Assembly (NCBI GenBank): GCA_964579735.1
Contig: CAZOHH010000029.1
Span: forward strand, 1-28,891
Direction: 5' to 3'
Length of the DNA stretch: 28,891 nucleotides
DNA from: CAILLO01 sp964579735
Lineage (GTDB): Bacteria > Bacillota > Clostridia > Saccharofermentanales > UBA5734
The translations under genes and the position numbers were made by a program. Of this stretch, positions 1 through 14,123 are shown in pieces. Under the pieces are notes generated by a model, which made no database searches, had not been told where the DNA came from, and saw nothing but the letters and a program-made list of their open reading frames with translations. Position 1 is the first letter of the stretch, and every line of letters starts with the position of its first letter.

Positions 1-386
1 GGCACGCCGACCTGACGGGCGAGCAGGATATGCTCACGGGTCTGGGGCATCGGGCCGTCCGCAGCGGACACGACCAGAATCGCGCCGTCCATCTGGGCGG
101 CACCGGTGATCATGTTCTTGATGTAGTCGGCATGGCCGGGGCAATCGACGTGGGCATAGTGACGGTTCTTCGTATGGTATTCGACGTGGGCCGTCGAGAT
201 CGTGATACCACGGGCCTTCTCTTCCGGCGTCTTGTCGATCTGGTCATAGGCGGTGTAGTTGGCCTGACCCTGGAAGGCGAGCACCTTGGTGATTGCCGCC
301 GTGAGGGATGTCTTGCCGTGATCGACGTGGCCGATCGTGCCGATGTTCATATGGGGCATGTTTCTCTCGAATTTGGACTTGCCCAT
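1..386 (-). CDS. tuf: Elongation factor Tu (5' part, gene runs off the left edge)
   Basis: EF-Tu is the GTPase that delivers aminoacyl-tRNA to the ribosomal A site. The 128 codons present form the N-terminal half of the G domain. The start reads MGKSKFERNMPHMNIGTIGH, followed by the G1 loop GHVDHGKT, the switch I segment ARGITISTAHVEY and the G3 motif DCPGHADY. The ATG at 386 is preceded by AGGAGG (396-401) at 9 nt spacing. The C-terminal part of the G domain and domains 2 and 3 lie outside the window. It follows fusA, the usual end of the str operon, but a 111-bp gap with a plausible promoter suggests separate extra expression. Identification is certain from the motifs; only the completeness of the gene is unknown. 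Confidence 0.97.
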   Translation of the reverse strand, partial: MGKSKFERNMPHMNIGTIGHVDHGKTSLTAAITKVLAFQGQANYTAYDQIDKTPEEKARGITISTAHVEYHTKNRHYAHVDCPGHADYIKNMITGAAQMDGAILVVSAADGPMPQTREHILLARQVGV

Positions 387-452
387 GGGATTCATCCTCC
401 TTTGTCAGCGATTCGCTGCGTCTATCTGGTCCGGTTTTCAGCCGTAGGTACT

Positions 453-481
453 ATTCTACTTGCATCGAGACCGGAATTCAA
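453..481 (-). promoter_or_regulatory. Probable tuf promoter in the fusA-tuf gap
   Basis: On the minus strand the sequence reads TTGAAT (476-481), a 17-nt spacer, then TAGAAT (453-458). These match the housekeeping-sigma consensus at 4/6 and 5/6 positions. Transcription would start near 446, giving a leader of about 60 nt that includes a small CAGCG/CGCTG hairpin (406-418) just upstream of the Shine-Dalgarno site. An internal tuf promoter is known in other bacteria and fits the high demand for EF-Tu. The call is by consensus only. Confidence 0.55.
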
Positions 482-497
482 CCGTTCCGTGGGTCCG

Positions 498-2564
498 TCA
501 CTTCTTCATGACTTCTTCCATGACGTTCTTCGGGACTTCCTCGAAATGGCTCACCTGCATGGTGAAGGTTCCGCGTCCCTGGGTGCGGGAGCGCAGGACG
601 GTGGCATAGCCGGACATCTCGGAGAGTGGGACCTTCGAAGTGATCGCCTGCGCGCCACTCCGGGCCTCCATTCCTTCGATACGCCCGCGGCGGGAACTGA
701 GGTCGCCGATGACGTCGCCCATGTAGTCTTCGGGGACGAGCACGTCGACGCGCATGATCGGCTCGAGCAGCACGGGGTCCGCCCTGCGGCAGCCGTCCTT
801 GAAGCCCATGGAGCCTGCGATCTTGAAGGCCATTTCGTTCGAGTCGACTTCGTGGTAGGAGCCGTCCACGACCGAGACCTTGATGTCGACGACCGGGTAA
901 CCGGCCAGGACGCCGTTGTTCATGGCTTCCTGGATTCCGGCGTCGATCGGGGCGATGTACTCCTTCGGGATGGAGCCACCGACGGTCTTGTTGACGAACT
1001 CGTATCCGCTGCCGCGCTCGCCCGGTTCCAGTTCGAGCCAGCAGTGGCCGTACTGGCCACGGCCGCCGGACTGGCGGACGAACTTGCCTTCGGAACGGAC
1101 AGCCTTCCGTATGGTCTCCTTGTAGGCGACCTGCGGCGGGCCGACGTTGGCCTCCACCTTGAACTCACGGAACATGCGGTCGACGATGATCTCCAGATGC
1201 AGCTCGCCCATTCCGGCGATGATGGTCTGGCCCGTCTCCTGGTTCGTGAAGGTCTTGAAGGTGGGGTCTTCCTCGGCGAGCTTCTGGAGGGCGACGCCCA
1301 TCTTGTCCTGGCTGGCTTTGGATTTGGGTTCGATGGCCACGGAAATGACGGGTTCGGGGAACTCCATCGATTCGAGGATCACCGGGTAGTCGTCGTCGCA
1401 CAGCGTATCGCCCGTGGTCGTGTCCTTGAGGCCCACGGCCGCGGCTATATCGCCCGAGTAGACCATGTCGATCTCGGAGCGGTGATTCGCGTGCATCTGC
1501 AGGATACGCCCGATGCGCTCCCTCTTCTTCTTGGTGGAGTTGTAGACGTAGGATCCCGCCTCGAGCTTGCCGGAGTAGACCCGGAAGAAGCAGAGCTTCC
1601 CGACGAAGGGATCCGAGAGGATCTTGAAGGCCAGCGCGGCGAAAGGATTCTCGTCCCCTGCCGGTCTGGTCTCCTCTTCGTCCGTGTCCGGATTCACGCC
1701 GTTGATGGCGGGAACGTCCAGCGGGGAGGGCATGTAGTCGACGACGCCGTCGAGCATGAGCTGCACGCCCTTGTTCTTGTAGGAGGAGCCGCACATGACG
1801 GGAGTCATGCGGCAGGCGATGGTGGCCGAACGGATTCCGGCCTTCATCTCCTCGACGGTGATTTCCACTCCTTCGAGGTACTTCGTGGTCAGGTCCTCGT
1901 CGGTCTCCGCGACGGACTCGATCAGCTTGGCATGCCACTCCTCGCACAGCGCGGCCATATCGTCGGGGATCGGAACCTCGTCGACGAGAGTGCCCGCGTC
2001 ATCGCGGTAGAGGTAGGCCTTCCGCTCTACAAGGTCCACGATACCCACGAAGGTATCTTCCTTGCCGATAGGGAGCTGGATCGGGACCGCGTTGGTACGC
2101 AGCCGGTCCTTCATCATGTCGACGCAGCGGAAGAAGTTCGCGCCCATGATGTCCATCTTGTTGACATAGGCGAGCCTGGGCACGCCGTAGTGGTCGGCCT
2201 GGCGCCAGACGGTCTCCGTCTGGGGCTCGACGCCACCCTTTGCGCAGAAAAGGGTCACAGCCCCGTCCAGGACGCGCAGCGAGCGCTCCACCTCGACGGT
2301 GAAGTCGACGTGGCCAGGGGTGTCGATGATGTTGATCCTCGTCCCCTTCCACTGAGCGGTGGTCGCGGCGGACGTGATCGTGATGCCGCGTTCCTGCTCC
2401 TGCACCATGTAGTCCATGGTCGCGGCGCCTTCATGGACTTCGCCGACCTTGTGGATCTTCCCCGTATAATAGAGGATCCGTTCGGTCGTCGTCGTTTTTC
2501 CGGCGTCGATGTGAGCCATGATTCCGATATTGCGCGTTCTGTCCAGCGTGAATTCCCTGGGCAT
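498..2564 (-). CDS. fusA: Elongation factor G
   Basis: This 688-residue GTPase drives tRNA-mRNA translocation and, with RRF, ribosome recycling. Visible G-domain motifs are AHIDAGKT (G1, residues 17-24), the switch I segment GITITSAAT, DTPGHVDF (G3) and NKMD (G4). The EF-G domains II to V follow, with the domain IV stretch GGRGQYGHCWLELEPG near residue 505. Length is normal for the family. The ATG at 2564 follows AGAAGGAGT at a proper distance. The stop is TGA. The gene sits 23 bp after rpsG and before tuf, the standard str-operon position, so it is probably co-transcribed with rpsL and rpsG. It is the fusidic acid target in other bacteria. No second EF-G-like gene is seen here. Confidence 0.98.
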   Translation of the reverse strand: MPREFTLDRTRNIGIMAHIDAGKTTTTERILYYTGKIHKVGEVHEGAATMDYMVQEQERGITITSAATTAQWKGTRINIIDTPGHVDFTVEVERSLRVLDGAVTLFCAKGGVEPQTETVWRQADHYGVPRLAYVNKMDIMGANFFRCVDMMKDRLRTNAVPIQLPIGKEDTFVGIVDLVERKAYLYRDDAGTLVDEVPIPDDMAALCEEWHAKLIESVAETDEDLTTKYLEGVEITVEEMKAGIRSATIACRMTPVMCGSSYKNKGVQLMLDGVVDYMPSPLDVPAINGVNPDTDEEETRPAGDENPFAALAFKILSDPFVGKLCFFRVYSGKLEAGSYVYNSTKKKRERIGRILQMHANHRSEIDMVYSGDIAAAVGLKDTTTGDTLCDDDYPVILESMEFPEPVISVAIEPKSKASQDKMGVALQKLAEEDPTFKTFTNQETGQTIIAGMGELHLEIIVDRMFREFKVEANVGPPQVAYKETIRKAVRSEGKFVRQSGGRGQYGHCWLELEPGERGSGYEFVNKTVGGSIPKEYIAPIDAGIQEAMNNGVLAGYPVVDIKVSVVDGSYHEVDSNEMAFKIAGSMGFKDGCRRADPVLLEPIMRVDVLVPEDYMGDVIGDLSSRRGRIEGMEARSGAQAITSKVPLSEMSGYATVLRSRTQGRGTFTMQVSHFEEVPKNVMEEVMKK

Positions 2565-2587
2565 GGACTAGACTCCTTCTTGGGGGA

Positions 2588-3058
2588 CTACCACTTGTAA
2601 TGCGCGAACGCGCGGTTGGCGTCCGCCATCTTGTGCATGTCTTCCTTCTTCTTGTAAGCGTTTCCAGCATTGTTCGACGCATCCAGGAGCTCGGCCGCGA
2701 GGCGTTCCTTCATGGTGCGTTCGCTGCGGTTGCGGGCGAACGATACGATCCAGCGGAGACCGAGAGCCTGCCGTCTTTCGGGACGGACCTCGATCGGCAC
2801 CTGGTAGTTCGCACCGCCCACTCGGCGGGCCTTGACCTCCAGCATCGGCATCACGTTCTCGAGAGCCTTGTGGAACGTCTCGAGCGGATCCTGGCCGGAT
2901 TTTTCCTTGATCATGTCGAAGGCTTCGTAGCAGATCTTCTGGGCGACGCCCTTCTTGCCATCTTCCATGACGTTGTTGATGAGCTTCGCCACCTTCACGT
3001 CATTGTAAATGGGGTCCGGGAGAACGTCCCTCTTGGCGACATGGCCTTTTCTAGGCAC
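2588..3058 (-). CDS. rpsG: 30S ribosomal protein S7
   Basis: S7 (156 residues, the usual length) nucleates assembly of the 30S head by binding the 3' major domain of 16S rRNA and lines the E-site mRNA channel. The N-terminus MPRKGHVAKRDVLPDP, the central VGGANYQVPIEV segment and the C-terminal ANRAFAHYKW are typical. The start codon is GTG at 3058, placed 8 nt from a clear AGGAGG (3067-3072); no ATG lies closer. The stop is TAG. It lies 183 bp downstream of rpsL and 23 bp upstream of fusA. In Escherichia coli S7 represses its own operon by binding the rpsL-rpsG intergenic RNA. The 183-bp gap here could host similar control, but no hairpin was recognised in it. Confidence 0.97.
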   Translation of the reverse strand: MPRKGHVAKRDVLPDPIYNDVKVAKLINNVMEDGKKGVAQKICYEAFDMIKEKSGQDPLETFHKALENVMPMLEVKARRVGGANYQVPIEVRPERRQALGLRWIVSFARNRSERTMKERLAAELLDASNNAGNAYKKKEDMHKMADANRAFAHYKW

Positions 3059-3241
3059 TTGTCTTCCCTCCTCTCATGATAATGCGGGTTGGGTGGGGAT
3101 TTCTCCCTTTCCGCCCGATATCACAGGTACTAACGGTACTTCCTGCGGACCGTTCGGTGCCGGCCAGCCGCCTCGTCTGGAAACCTTTGGGGTTCCCTAT
3201 GAGCACGGTGTACCGATCACTTCTGTCCAACCTTCCGATTT

Positions 3242-3673
3242 CTACTTCGGCTTGGCCTTGCTGGCCTTGGGCCTCTTCGCGCCGTACTTGGAACGGCTCT
3301 GCATGCGACCGGTCACGCCGGCGGTATCTAGGGTACCGCGGACGATATGGTAGCGCACGCCTGGGAGGTCCTTCACCCTGCCGCCTCTGATGAGGACGAC
3401 GGAATGCTCCTGAAGGTTGTGGCCGACTCCGGGAATATAGGCCGTGACCTCGATCCCGTTGGTGAGACGAACCCTTGCGACCTTGCGGAGGGCGGAATTG
3501 GGCTTCTTCGGCGTGGTGGTCTTCACGACTGTGCAGACTCCTCGCTTCTGGGGAGAAGACATGTCCGACGTCTGCTTCTTCTGCGTGTTGAGAATGAACT
3601 GCAGCGCAGGAGCAGAAGACTTGTAGGACTTGTCCGTCCGGCCCGACTTGACCAGCTGGTTGAACGTAGGCAT
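3242..3673 (-). CDS. rpsL: 30S ribosomal protein S12
   Basis: S12 sits at the decoding centre and governs accuracy. The start is the ATG at 3673, giving MPTFNQLVKSG, because AGGAGG lies directly upstream; the longer open frame to 3751 has no supporting ribosome site. The protein has 143 residues. After PALQ comes a roughly 14-residue insertion ending at SSPQKRGVC, a hallmark of Bacillota S12 absent from E. coli. The TTTPKKPNSALRK loop and GGRVKDLPGVRYH carry the lysines where streptomycin-resistance changes occur (K42 and K87 in E. coli mature numbering); both are wild type. The stop is TAG. It is the first gene of the str cluster, behind its own promoter. Confidence 0.97.
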   Translation of the reverse strand: MPTFNQLVKSGRTDKSYKSSAPALQFILNTQKKQTSDMSSPQKRGVCTVVKTTTPKKPNSALRKVARVRLTNGIEVTAYIPGVGHNLQEHSVVLIRGGRVKDLPGVRYHIVRGTLDTAGVTGRMQSRSKYGAKRPKASKAKPK

Positions 3674-3760
3674 CAATACACCTCCTTTCAAATGTAGTCC
3701 CGGTGCGGGTTCACGGGGTTTTCCGCGACGACGCGGGCCCCAGTGGGGCACAGGCAGTTC

Positions 3761-3789
3761 AGTTTATCACTTTATGTCCGTGAAAACAA
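3761..3789 (-). promoter_or_regulatory. Probable promoter of the rpsL-rpsG-fusA operon
   Basis: The minus strand shows TTGTTT (3784-3789), a 17-nt spacer, and TAAACT (3761-3766). The -10 is preceded by TGA, which makes an extended -10 element. The start point would be near 3754, giving a leader of about 80 nt. It lies between the rpoC hairpin terminator and rpsL, which suggests the str genes are transcribed separately from rpoBC. Confidence 0.55.
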
Positions 3790-3839
3790 TAGGCAGAAGG
3801 GTTCGTAGACGTTCGCTTCTCCCGGGTCCAGGAGGCGAA

Positions 3840-3865
3840 AGGGACCGGCCATTCGGCCGGTCCCT
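3840..3865 (-). terminator. Hairpin terminator after rpoC
   Basis: A perfect 11-bp inverted repeat, AGGGACCGGCC and its complement, is separated by 4 nt and lies 28 bp beyond the rpoC stop. In the transcript the stem is followed by UUUCG, a short and imperfect U-run. The stem is strong and well placed, so a role in ending rpoBC transcription is likely. The weak U-run leaves open partial read-through into rpsL. Confidence 0.7.
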
Positions 3866-3893
3866 CTCGTACGTCCTAGGCCGGGAAAGTGCT

Positions 3894-7508
<3,615 letters not shown>

Positions 7509-7572
7509 CCGGTACGTTCTCCTTCCAGACCAGTGGGGCTCCAAAGGGGGGCTCGTGGTACAGGAGCTTTGG

Positions 7573-11391
<3,819 letters not shown>

Positions 11392-11438
11392 GTGTAAGAT
11401 CACCTCGCGCGCTCTCCCGGCCGTGTGCCGGTCTTCCG

Positions 11439-11461
11439 AGGCGCCACCGTTGACGGCGCCT
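11439..11461 (-). promoter_or_regulatory. Hairpin in the rpoB leader RNA
   Basis: AGGCGCC and its exact complement are separated by 9 nt (loop GTCAACGGT in the rpoB transcript). It sits about 48 nt before the rpoB start codon. It is not followed by a U-run, so it is not an obvious terminator. It could be a protein- or ribosome-responsive element, or simply mRNA structure. On DNA it overlaps the -35 of the opposing promoter. Confidence 0.5.
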
Positions 11462-11477
11462 GTGCCCGTGCTATAAT
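11450..11477 (+). promoter_or_regulatory. Strong rightward promoter inside the rpoB leader (antisense)
   Basis: The plus strand reads TTGACG (11450-11455), a 16-nt spacer, and a perfect TATAAT (11472-11477) preceded by TGC, an extended -10. Only one -35 base departs from consensus. The transcript would begin near 11484 and run rightward, against rpoB, across the rpoB promoter and into the foldase gene antisense. No protein gene follows on this strand, so the product would be a non-coding or antisense RNA. Its first 60 nt can fold through CTGTTC/GAACAG arms. In vivo activity is not known. Confidence 0.5.
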
Positions 11478-11551
11478 CTGGCTAAAGAAAGCCTGTTCTC
11501 GATGCCGTTCCGGCGCCTCGAACAGACGGCCGCCTTATAGCGCGTTTTAAA

Positions 11552-11580
11552 ATTTTAGCACCCGAGCATGGCTGTGTCAA
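11552..11580 (-). promoter_or_regulatory. rpoBC promoter
   Basis: A perfect TTGACA (11575-11580), a 17-nt spacer and TAAAAT (11552-11557), preceded by TGC, form a near-consensus extended -10 promoter. The start point would be near 11545, about 154 nt upstream of the rpoB ATG. The surrounding sequence is locally AT-rich in a GC-rich genome. This is the strongest promoter in the window by eye and fits independent, high-level rpoBC transcription. Confidence 0.75.
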
Positions 11581-11636
11581 TCAAAATCGTGCCGTGCTTT
11601 TTCTTTGCCCGGGTTCGTCGTGTTCCCTCGACCGCG

Positions 11637-11672
11637 GGAAAGGGCCTCCGTCGTGGAACGGAGACCCTTTCC
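11637..11672 (-). terminator. Long inverted repeat after the foldase gene, probable terminator
   Basis: GGAAAGGG-x-CTCCGT pairs with ACGGAG-x-CCCTTTCC around a 6-nt loop. On the minus-strand RNA the single non-Watson-Crick position is a U-G wobble, giving a continuous 15-bp stem. On the plus-strand RNA it would be a C-A mismatch, so the minus strand is favoured. It lies about 48 bp past the foldase stop. No U-run follows on either strand, so termination may be factor-dependent or inefficient. Confidence 0.55.
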
Positions 11673-11719
11673 TGCAGTTCCGGCCTGCTGGATCGGCAGA
11701 CTCGGCAGGGATTCTGGAG

Positions 11720-13369
11720 TCAATATAGGTTCATCGCCGTCGTGTCGGTCTTCACCTTGTATGCGTCGAGCGCCTTCTGCGCGTCCATGAAGGCGGTGAA
11801 AGCATCGGTGCGCAGCGTGGACCTGATCTTGAATTTGTAGTCCTCGACGGAGTCTACATAATACATCACGTGGAAGCCGTAGTCGGTCTGGACGATGCCC
11901 TTGTCTCCGGGCTTGCGGGCCGCGTTGAAGGCCCAGGTCTCGAATTCGGCGACCATTTCGCCCTTGCCGAAGCCCTCGATGAGGCCTCCGGTCGTGGCGG
12001 AGGCGGTGTCGGCGGACTTCTTGGCCTGCTCGATGAAGGCGGCTTCGTCCGTGCAGAGAGCGAGGATCGCCTCAGCATCGGTCTTCGCCTTGGAGATCGT
12101 GGCGTCGTCGGCGGTCTTGCGGTCCGCGGCGACCAGAATGTGGCGCACGGTCTGCAGCGGGTCGTTCGCCATCCTGCGGTTGACGAACAGAAGGACGTAG
12201 TATCCATCGTCCGTGCCGTCCGTGCCGGCGACGACGGTCTTGTCGCCGTTCTTGCGGGTGGTGTCGAAGACCCAGGTGGTCACCGCTTCACCGAAATAGC
12301 TGATGGAGCTCTTCGTGGAGTCGTCCAGCAGCGTGGGGTCCGGAATCGGGGTCGGCGTCGGGGACGGGCCGGCGGTCGGGGTCGGGGTCGGCGTGGGCGT
12401 TGCGGTCGGCAACGGGGAGGGAGTGGGCGAGGAGCCGGTCGGAACCGGCGTGGTGGTCGGAGCCGCGGTCGGCGTCGGAGAAGGTGTCGGGGAGGGCGTG
12501 TTCAACTCGGCCTGCAGCTTGAACGATGCCTCGTCGGTCACTTTGGCGAGGATCGCTTTGGCTTTCGATTTGGCGGTGACGTCCGCCGTGGCCTTCTCGT
12601 CATCCGTGGCGCCGGTCGCGAACGTCGTCGCGACGAAGAAGCTGCGGACGTCGATCAGGTCGTAGGAGTCCTTGTTCTCGGCGTAATAGGTCGTGACCTG
12701 GGCATCCGTGATCTCGAAGGATGCAAGCTTGATCCGCTGGTACTTGTAGGCGAGGTACTGGCGCTCCAGCAGCGCCTTGAGGGACGTCAGGTCGAGGCCC
12801 TTCGCGTAGTTGGCCTCGAGGTACTGTACGGCCAGGATCTCGCTGCCCTGCTGGGACACGAAGCTGTCGATCGAGTCCGAAATCTCCTGCAGTTCCGCGG
12901 TGGTCAGGGAGATTCCTTCGTTCTCGGCATTCTTCGTCTCGATCACGAAGTCGCGGAGCTGGTCGATGACCTGCTGCTGGAAGTACTGCTTCCAGGTCTT
13001 GTCCGTGAAGCCGTCGACGGTGCATTTTTCAGCCAGATAGGCCTTGCCTTCCGTCGTCGTCGGGTCTATGTAGTACTGCTGGATCATGACATTGTAATAG
13101 AAGCCGAATTCGGGTCCCTTGATCTCCGTGGTGCCGACCTTGACGGGGGTCGCGACGAGACCGGGGATGCCGAGCTGGATCAGACTCCAGACGATGACGG
13201 CGACGACCGCGACGGCCGCGACGATGCGGAAGAGGATCTTCGCACGGCGGTTCTGATTTCGCGTCGTGACGGGCCTCTTCGTGCCGTCCTTCTCCATCAT
13301 CATCTCGTGCCGCTTCTGGCGGTCGATTTTCTGCTGTTCCATCTTCCACTTGTCTGTGGGCTTGTCCAT
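11720..13369 (-). CDS. Membrane-anchored parvulin-type peptidyl-prolyl isomerase (PrsA/SurA-like foldase)
   Basis: The 549-residue protein is probably a folding catalyst for secreted proteins on the outer face of the membrane. A basic cytoplasmic tail (residues 1-44) precedes one transmembrane helix (about 45-66). It has no lipobox, so it is a signal-anchor protein rather than a PrsA lipoprotein. A SurA-N-like helical region follows. From about 255 a first, degenerate parvulin-like unit is split by a proline/threonine-rich stretch (291-346). A second, better preserved parvulin unit starts at VRHILV (408) and contains GGLIEGFGKGEM and YGFHVMYY. The start is the ATG at 13369 after AGAGG. The stop is TGA. 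The gene has its own promoter and a hairpin behind it, so it is likely monocistronic. Foldase genes near pth and glmU are common in Clostridia. Confidence 0.8.
   Translation of the reverse strand: MDKPTDKWKMEQQKIDRQKRHEMMMEKDGTKRPVTTRNQNRRAKILFRIVAAVAVVAVIVWSLIQLGIPGLVATPVKVGTTEIKGPEFGFYYNVMIQQYYIDPTTTEGKAYLAEKCTVDGFTDKTWKQYFQQQVIDQLRDFVIETKNAENEGISLTTAELQEISDSIDSFVSQQGSEILAVQYLEANYAKGLDLTSLKALLERQYLAYKYQRIKLASFEITDAQVTTYYAENKDSYDLIDVRSFFVATTFATGATDDEKATADVTAKSKAKAILAKVTDEASFKLQAELNTPSPTPSPTPTAAPTTTPVPTGSSPTPSPLPTATPTPTPTPTAGPSPTPTPIPDPTLLDDSTKSSISYFGEAVTTWVFDTTRKNGDKTVVAGTDGTDDGYYVLLFVNRRMANDPLQTVRHILVAADRKTADDATISKAKTDAEAILALCTDEAAFIEQAKKSADTASATTGGLIEGFGKGEMVAEFETWAFNAARKPGDKGIVQTDYGFHVMYYVDSVEDYKFKIRSTLRTDAFTAFMDAQKALDAYKVKTDTTAMNLY
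12332..12499 (-). repeat. Proline/threonine-rich low-complexity repeat inside the foldase gene
   Basis: The segment encodes residues 291-346, made of TP, SP and TPTP dipeptides with few other residues. On DNA it is a degenerate GGTCGG/GGCGTC-type repeat. Every codon stays in frame, so it is a coding repeat. Such stretches usually form extended linkers or cell-wall-spanning stalks. Its position between the two halves of a parvulin-like unit, rather than between domains, is unusual. Confidence 0.85.
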
Positions 13370-13440
13370 GGAATGGGTCCTCTCTTTCCGCCCGCAAGCG
13401 GGCTGGCGGGGGTCGTGCGGAAAAGCGCGCGACAACGGGT

Positions 13441-13469
13441 ATTATACACAGGGCCGGAGCGGACTACAA
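13441..13469 (-). promoter_or_regulatory. Probable promoter of the foldase gene
   Basis: The minus strand shows TTGTAG (13464-13469), a 17-nt spacer and a perfect TATAAT (13441-13446). The leader would be about 65 nt and contains a GCCCG/CGGGC hairpin near 13390. The element separates the foldase from the upstream recombinase-like gene. Confidence 0.55.
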
Positions 13470-13515
13470 TCCACCCGTGCGGCAGCCGTGTGAAGAACGT
13501 GTGAGGCCATGCGGA

Positions 13516-14103
13516 CTATCCCCGTTTGCGCGGCGGCGGAGCGAATCCCAGCTCCTTGGCCTTCTTGTAGAAGCTCGTGGTCTTCATCCCGCTCCGTTCC
13601 GCCGCCTCGCGGAAGGCGAGCCGCCCCTCCGACCACTCCCGGCACGTGTCGCGGAAGGCGATGGGTTGGGGAAGAGGAGGCCTGCCGACGCGCGTGCCCT
13701 TTGCCCGCGCCGCTCGGATGCCGTCCTTCTTCTTCTGCGACATGCCTTCCCGCTCGATCTTCGCCAGGGAGGCGATGGCACGCAGGATGTGCTTCCCCGT
13801 CGGGGTCCGCGTATCGATGCCCTCCTCGAGGATCGAGAGATGCGCCTGTTTTTCCTTCACCTGCTCCACGACCTCGAGGAAGCGCCGGGCGCTGTCCGCC
13901 ATCCGGTCCGCGGAAGCCACGACCACGAGGTCCTCCGCCTCCAGCGCCGCGACCAGGCGCTCCCAGAGCGGAAACGCCGGTCCGGACTTCACGGGGCGTT
14001 CGACCACGACCCGGTCGAAACCGCCGATCGTGTCGAGTTGCGCCGCCTGGCGCCCGACTTCCCTTTCCCTTACGTCCAATCGGATATATCCGAAGCGTGC
14101 CAT
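13516..14103 (-). CDS. Serine-recombinase-like protein lacking the catalytic serine
   Basis: The 195-residue protein has the architecture of a small resolvase/invertase: a catalytic fold (about 1-120), a long E helix (IASLAKIEREGMSQKKK), a GRPP minor-groove element and a C-terminal helix-turn-helix (about 160-188). The start is the ATG at 14103 (MARFGYIRLDV), by alignment. Arg8 is kept, but the nucleophile position 10 is Asp (YIRLD where active enzymes have YxRVS). The D66-R67 pair is kept, while the second arginine of the DRLxR motif is Asp70. The arginine expected after SG (SGPAFPL) is also missing. Strand exchange is therefore not expected; DNA binding is plausible. It lies 20 nt after the HAD-Nudix gene, with no inverted repeats or att-like sites seen. 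The stop is TAG. Confidence 0.8.
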   Translation of the reverse strand: MARFGYIRLDVREREVGRQAAQLDTIGGFDRVVVERPVKSGPAFPLWERLVAALEAEDLVVVASADRMADSARRFLEVVEQVKEKQAHLSILEEGIDTRTPTGKHILRAIASLAKIEREGMSQKKKDGIRAARAKGTRVGRPPLPQPIAFRDTCREWSEGRLAFREAAERSGMKTTSFYKKAKELGFAPPPRKRG

Positions 14104-14123
14104 CCTGCAGTCCCGTCCTTCCG

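Larger units (their letters stand above)
11392..11719. other. 328-bp leader/intergenic region upstream of rpoB
   Basis: No gene is supported here. The stretch holds, from rpoB outward, the ribosome site, a 7-bp hairpin, a rightward promoter, the rpoB promoter and a large inverted repeat after the foldase gene; each is listed separately. Small open frames on the plus strand (for example from 11568) have no ribosome site and run antisense into the foldase gene, so they are not called. The rpoB 5' untranslated region would be about 150 nt, long enough for regulation. Confidence 0.7.

Noticed and set aside
30..2600. Very long open frame on the plus strand opposite fusA and tuf, and similar ones at 3630-7652, 8128-10770 and 20181-22754.
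   Set aside because: They are antisense shadows caused by high GC at third codon positions; the minus strand encodes highly conserved proteins throughout and the shadows have no recognisable domains.
3673..3751. An N-terminal extension of S12.
   Set aside because: The extension has no ribosome site and lies between the promoter start point and a perfect AGGAGG placed for the ATG at 3673.
11568..11840. A small protein gene on the plus strand downstream of the antisense promoter.
   Set aside because: No ribosome site before its ATG, unremarkable composition, and it runs through the hairpin and antisense into the foldase gene.
12332..12499. CRISPR-like repeats.
   Set aside because: The repeats are short, degenerate, in frame and encode a TP-rich stretch; there are no spacers.
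13516..14103. An active transposon resolvase or phage integrase.
   Set aside because: The nucleophile and two arginines are missing and there are no terminal repeats, transposase gene or att-like duplications.
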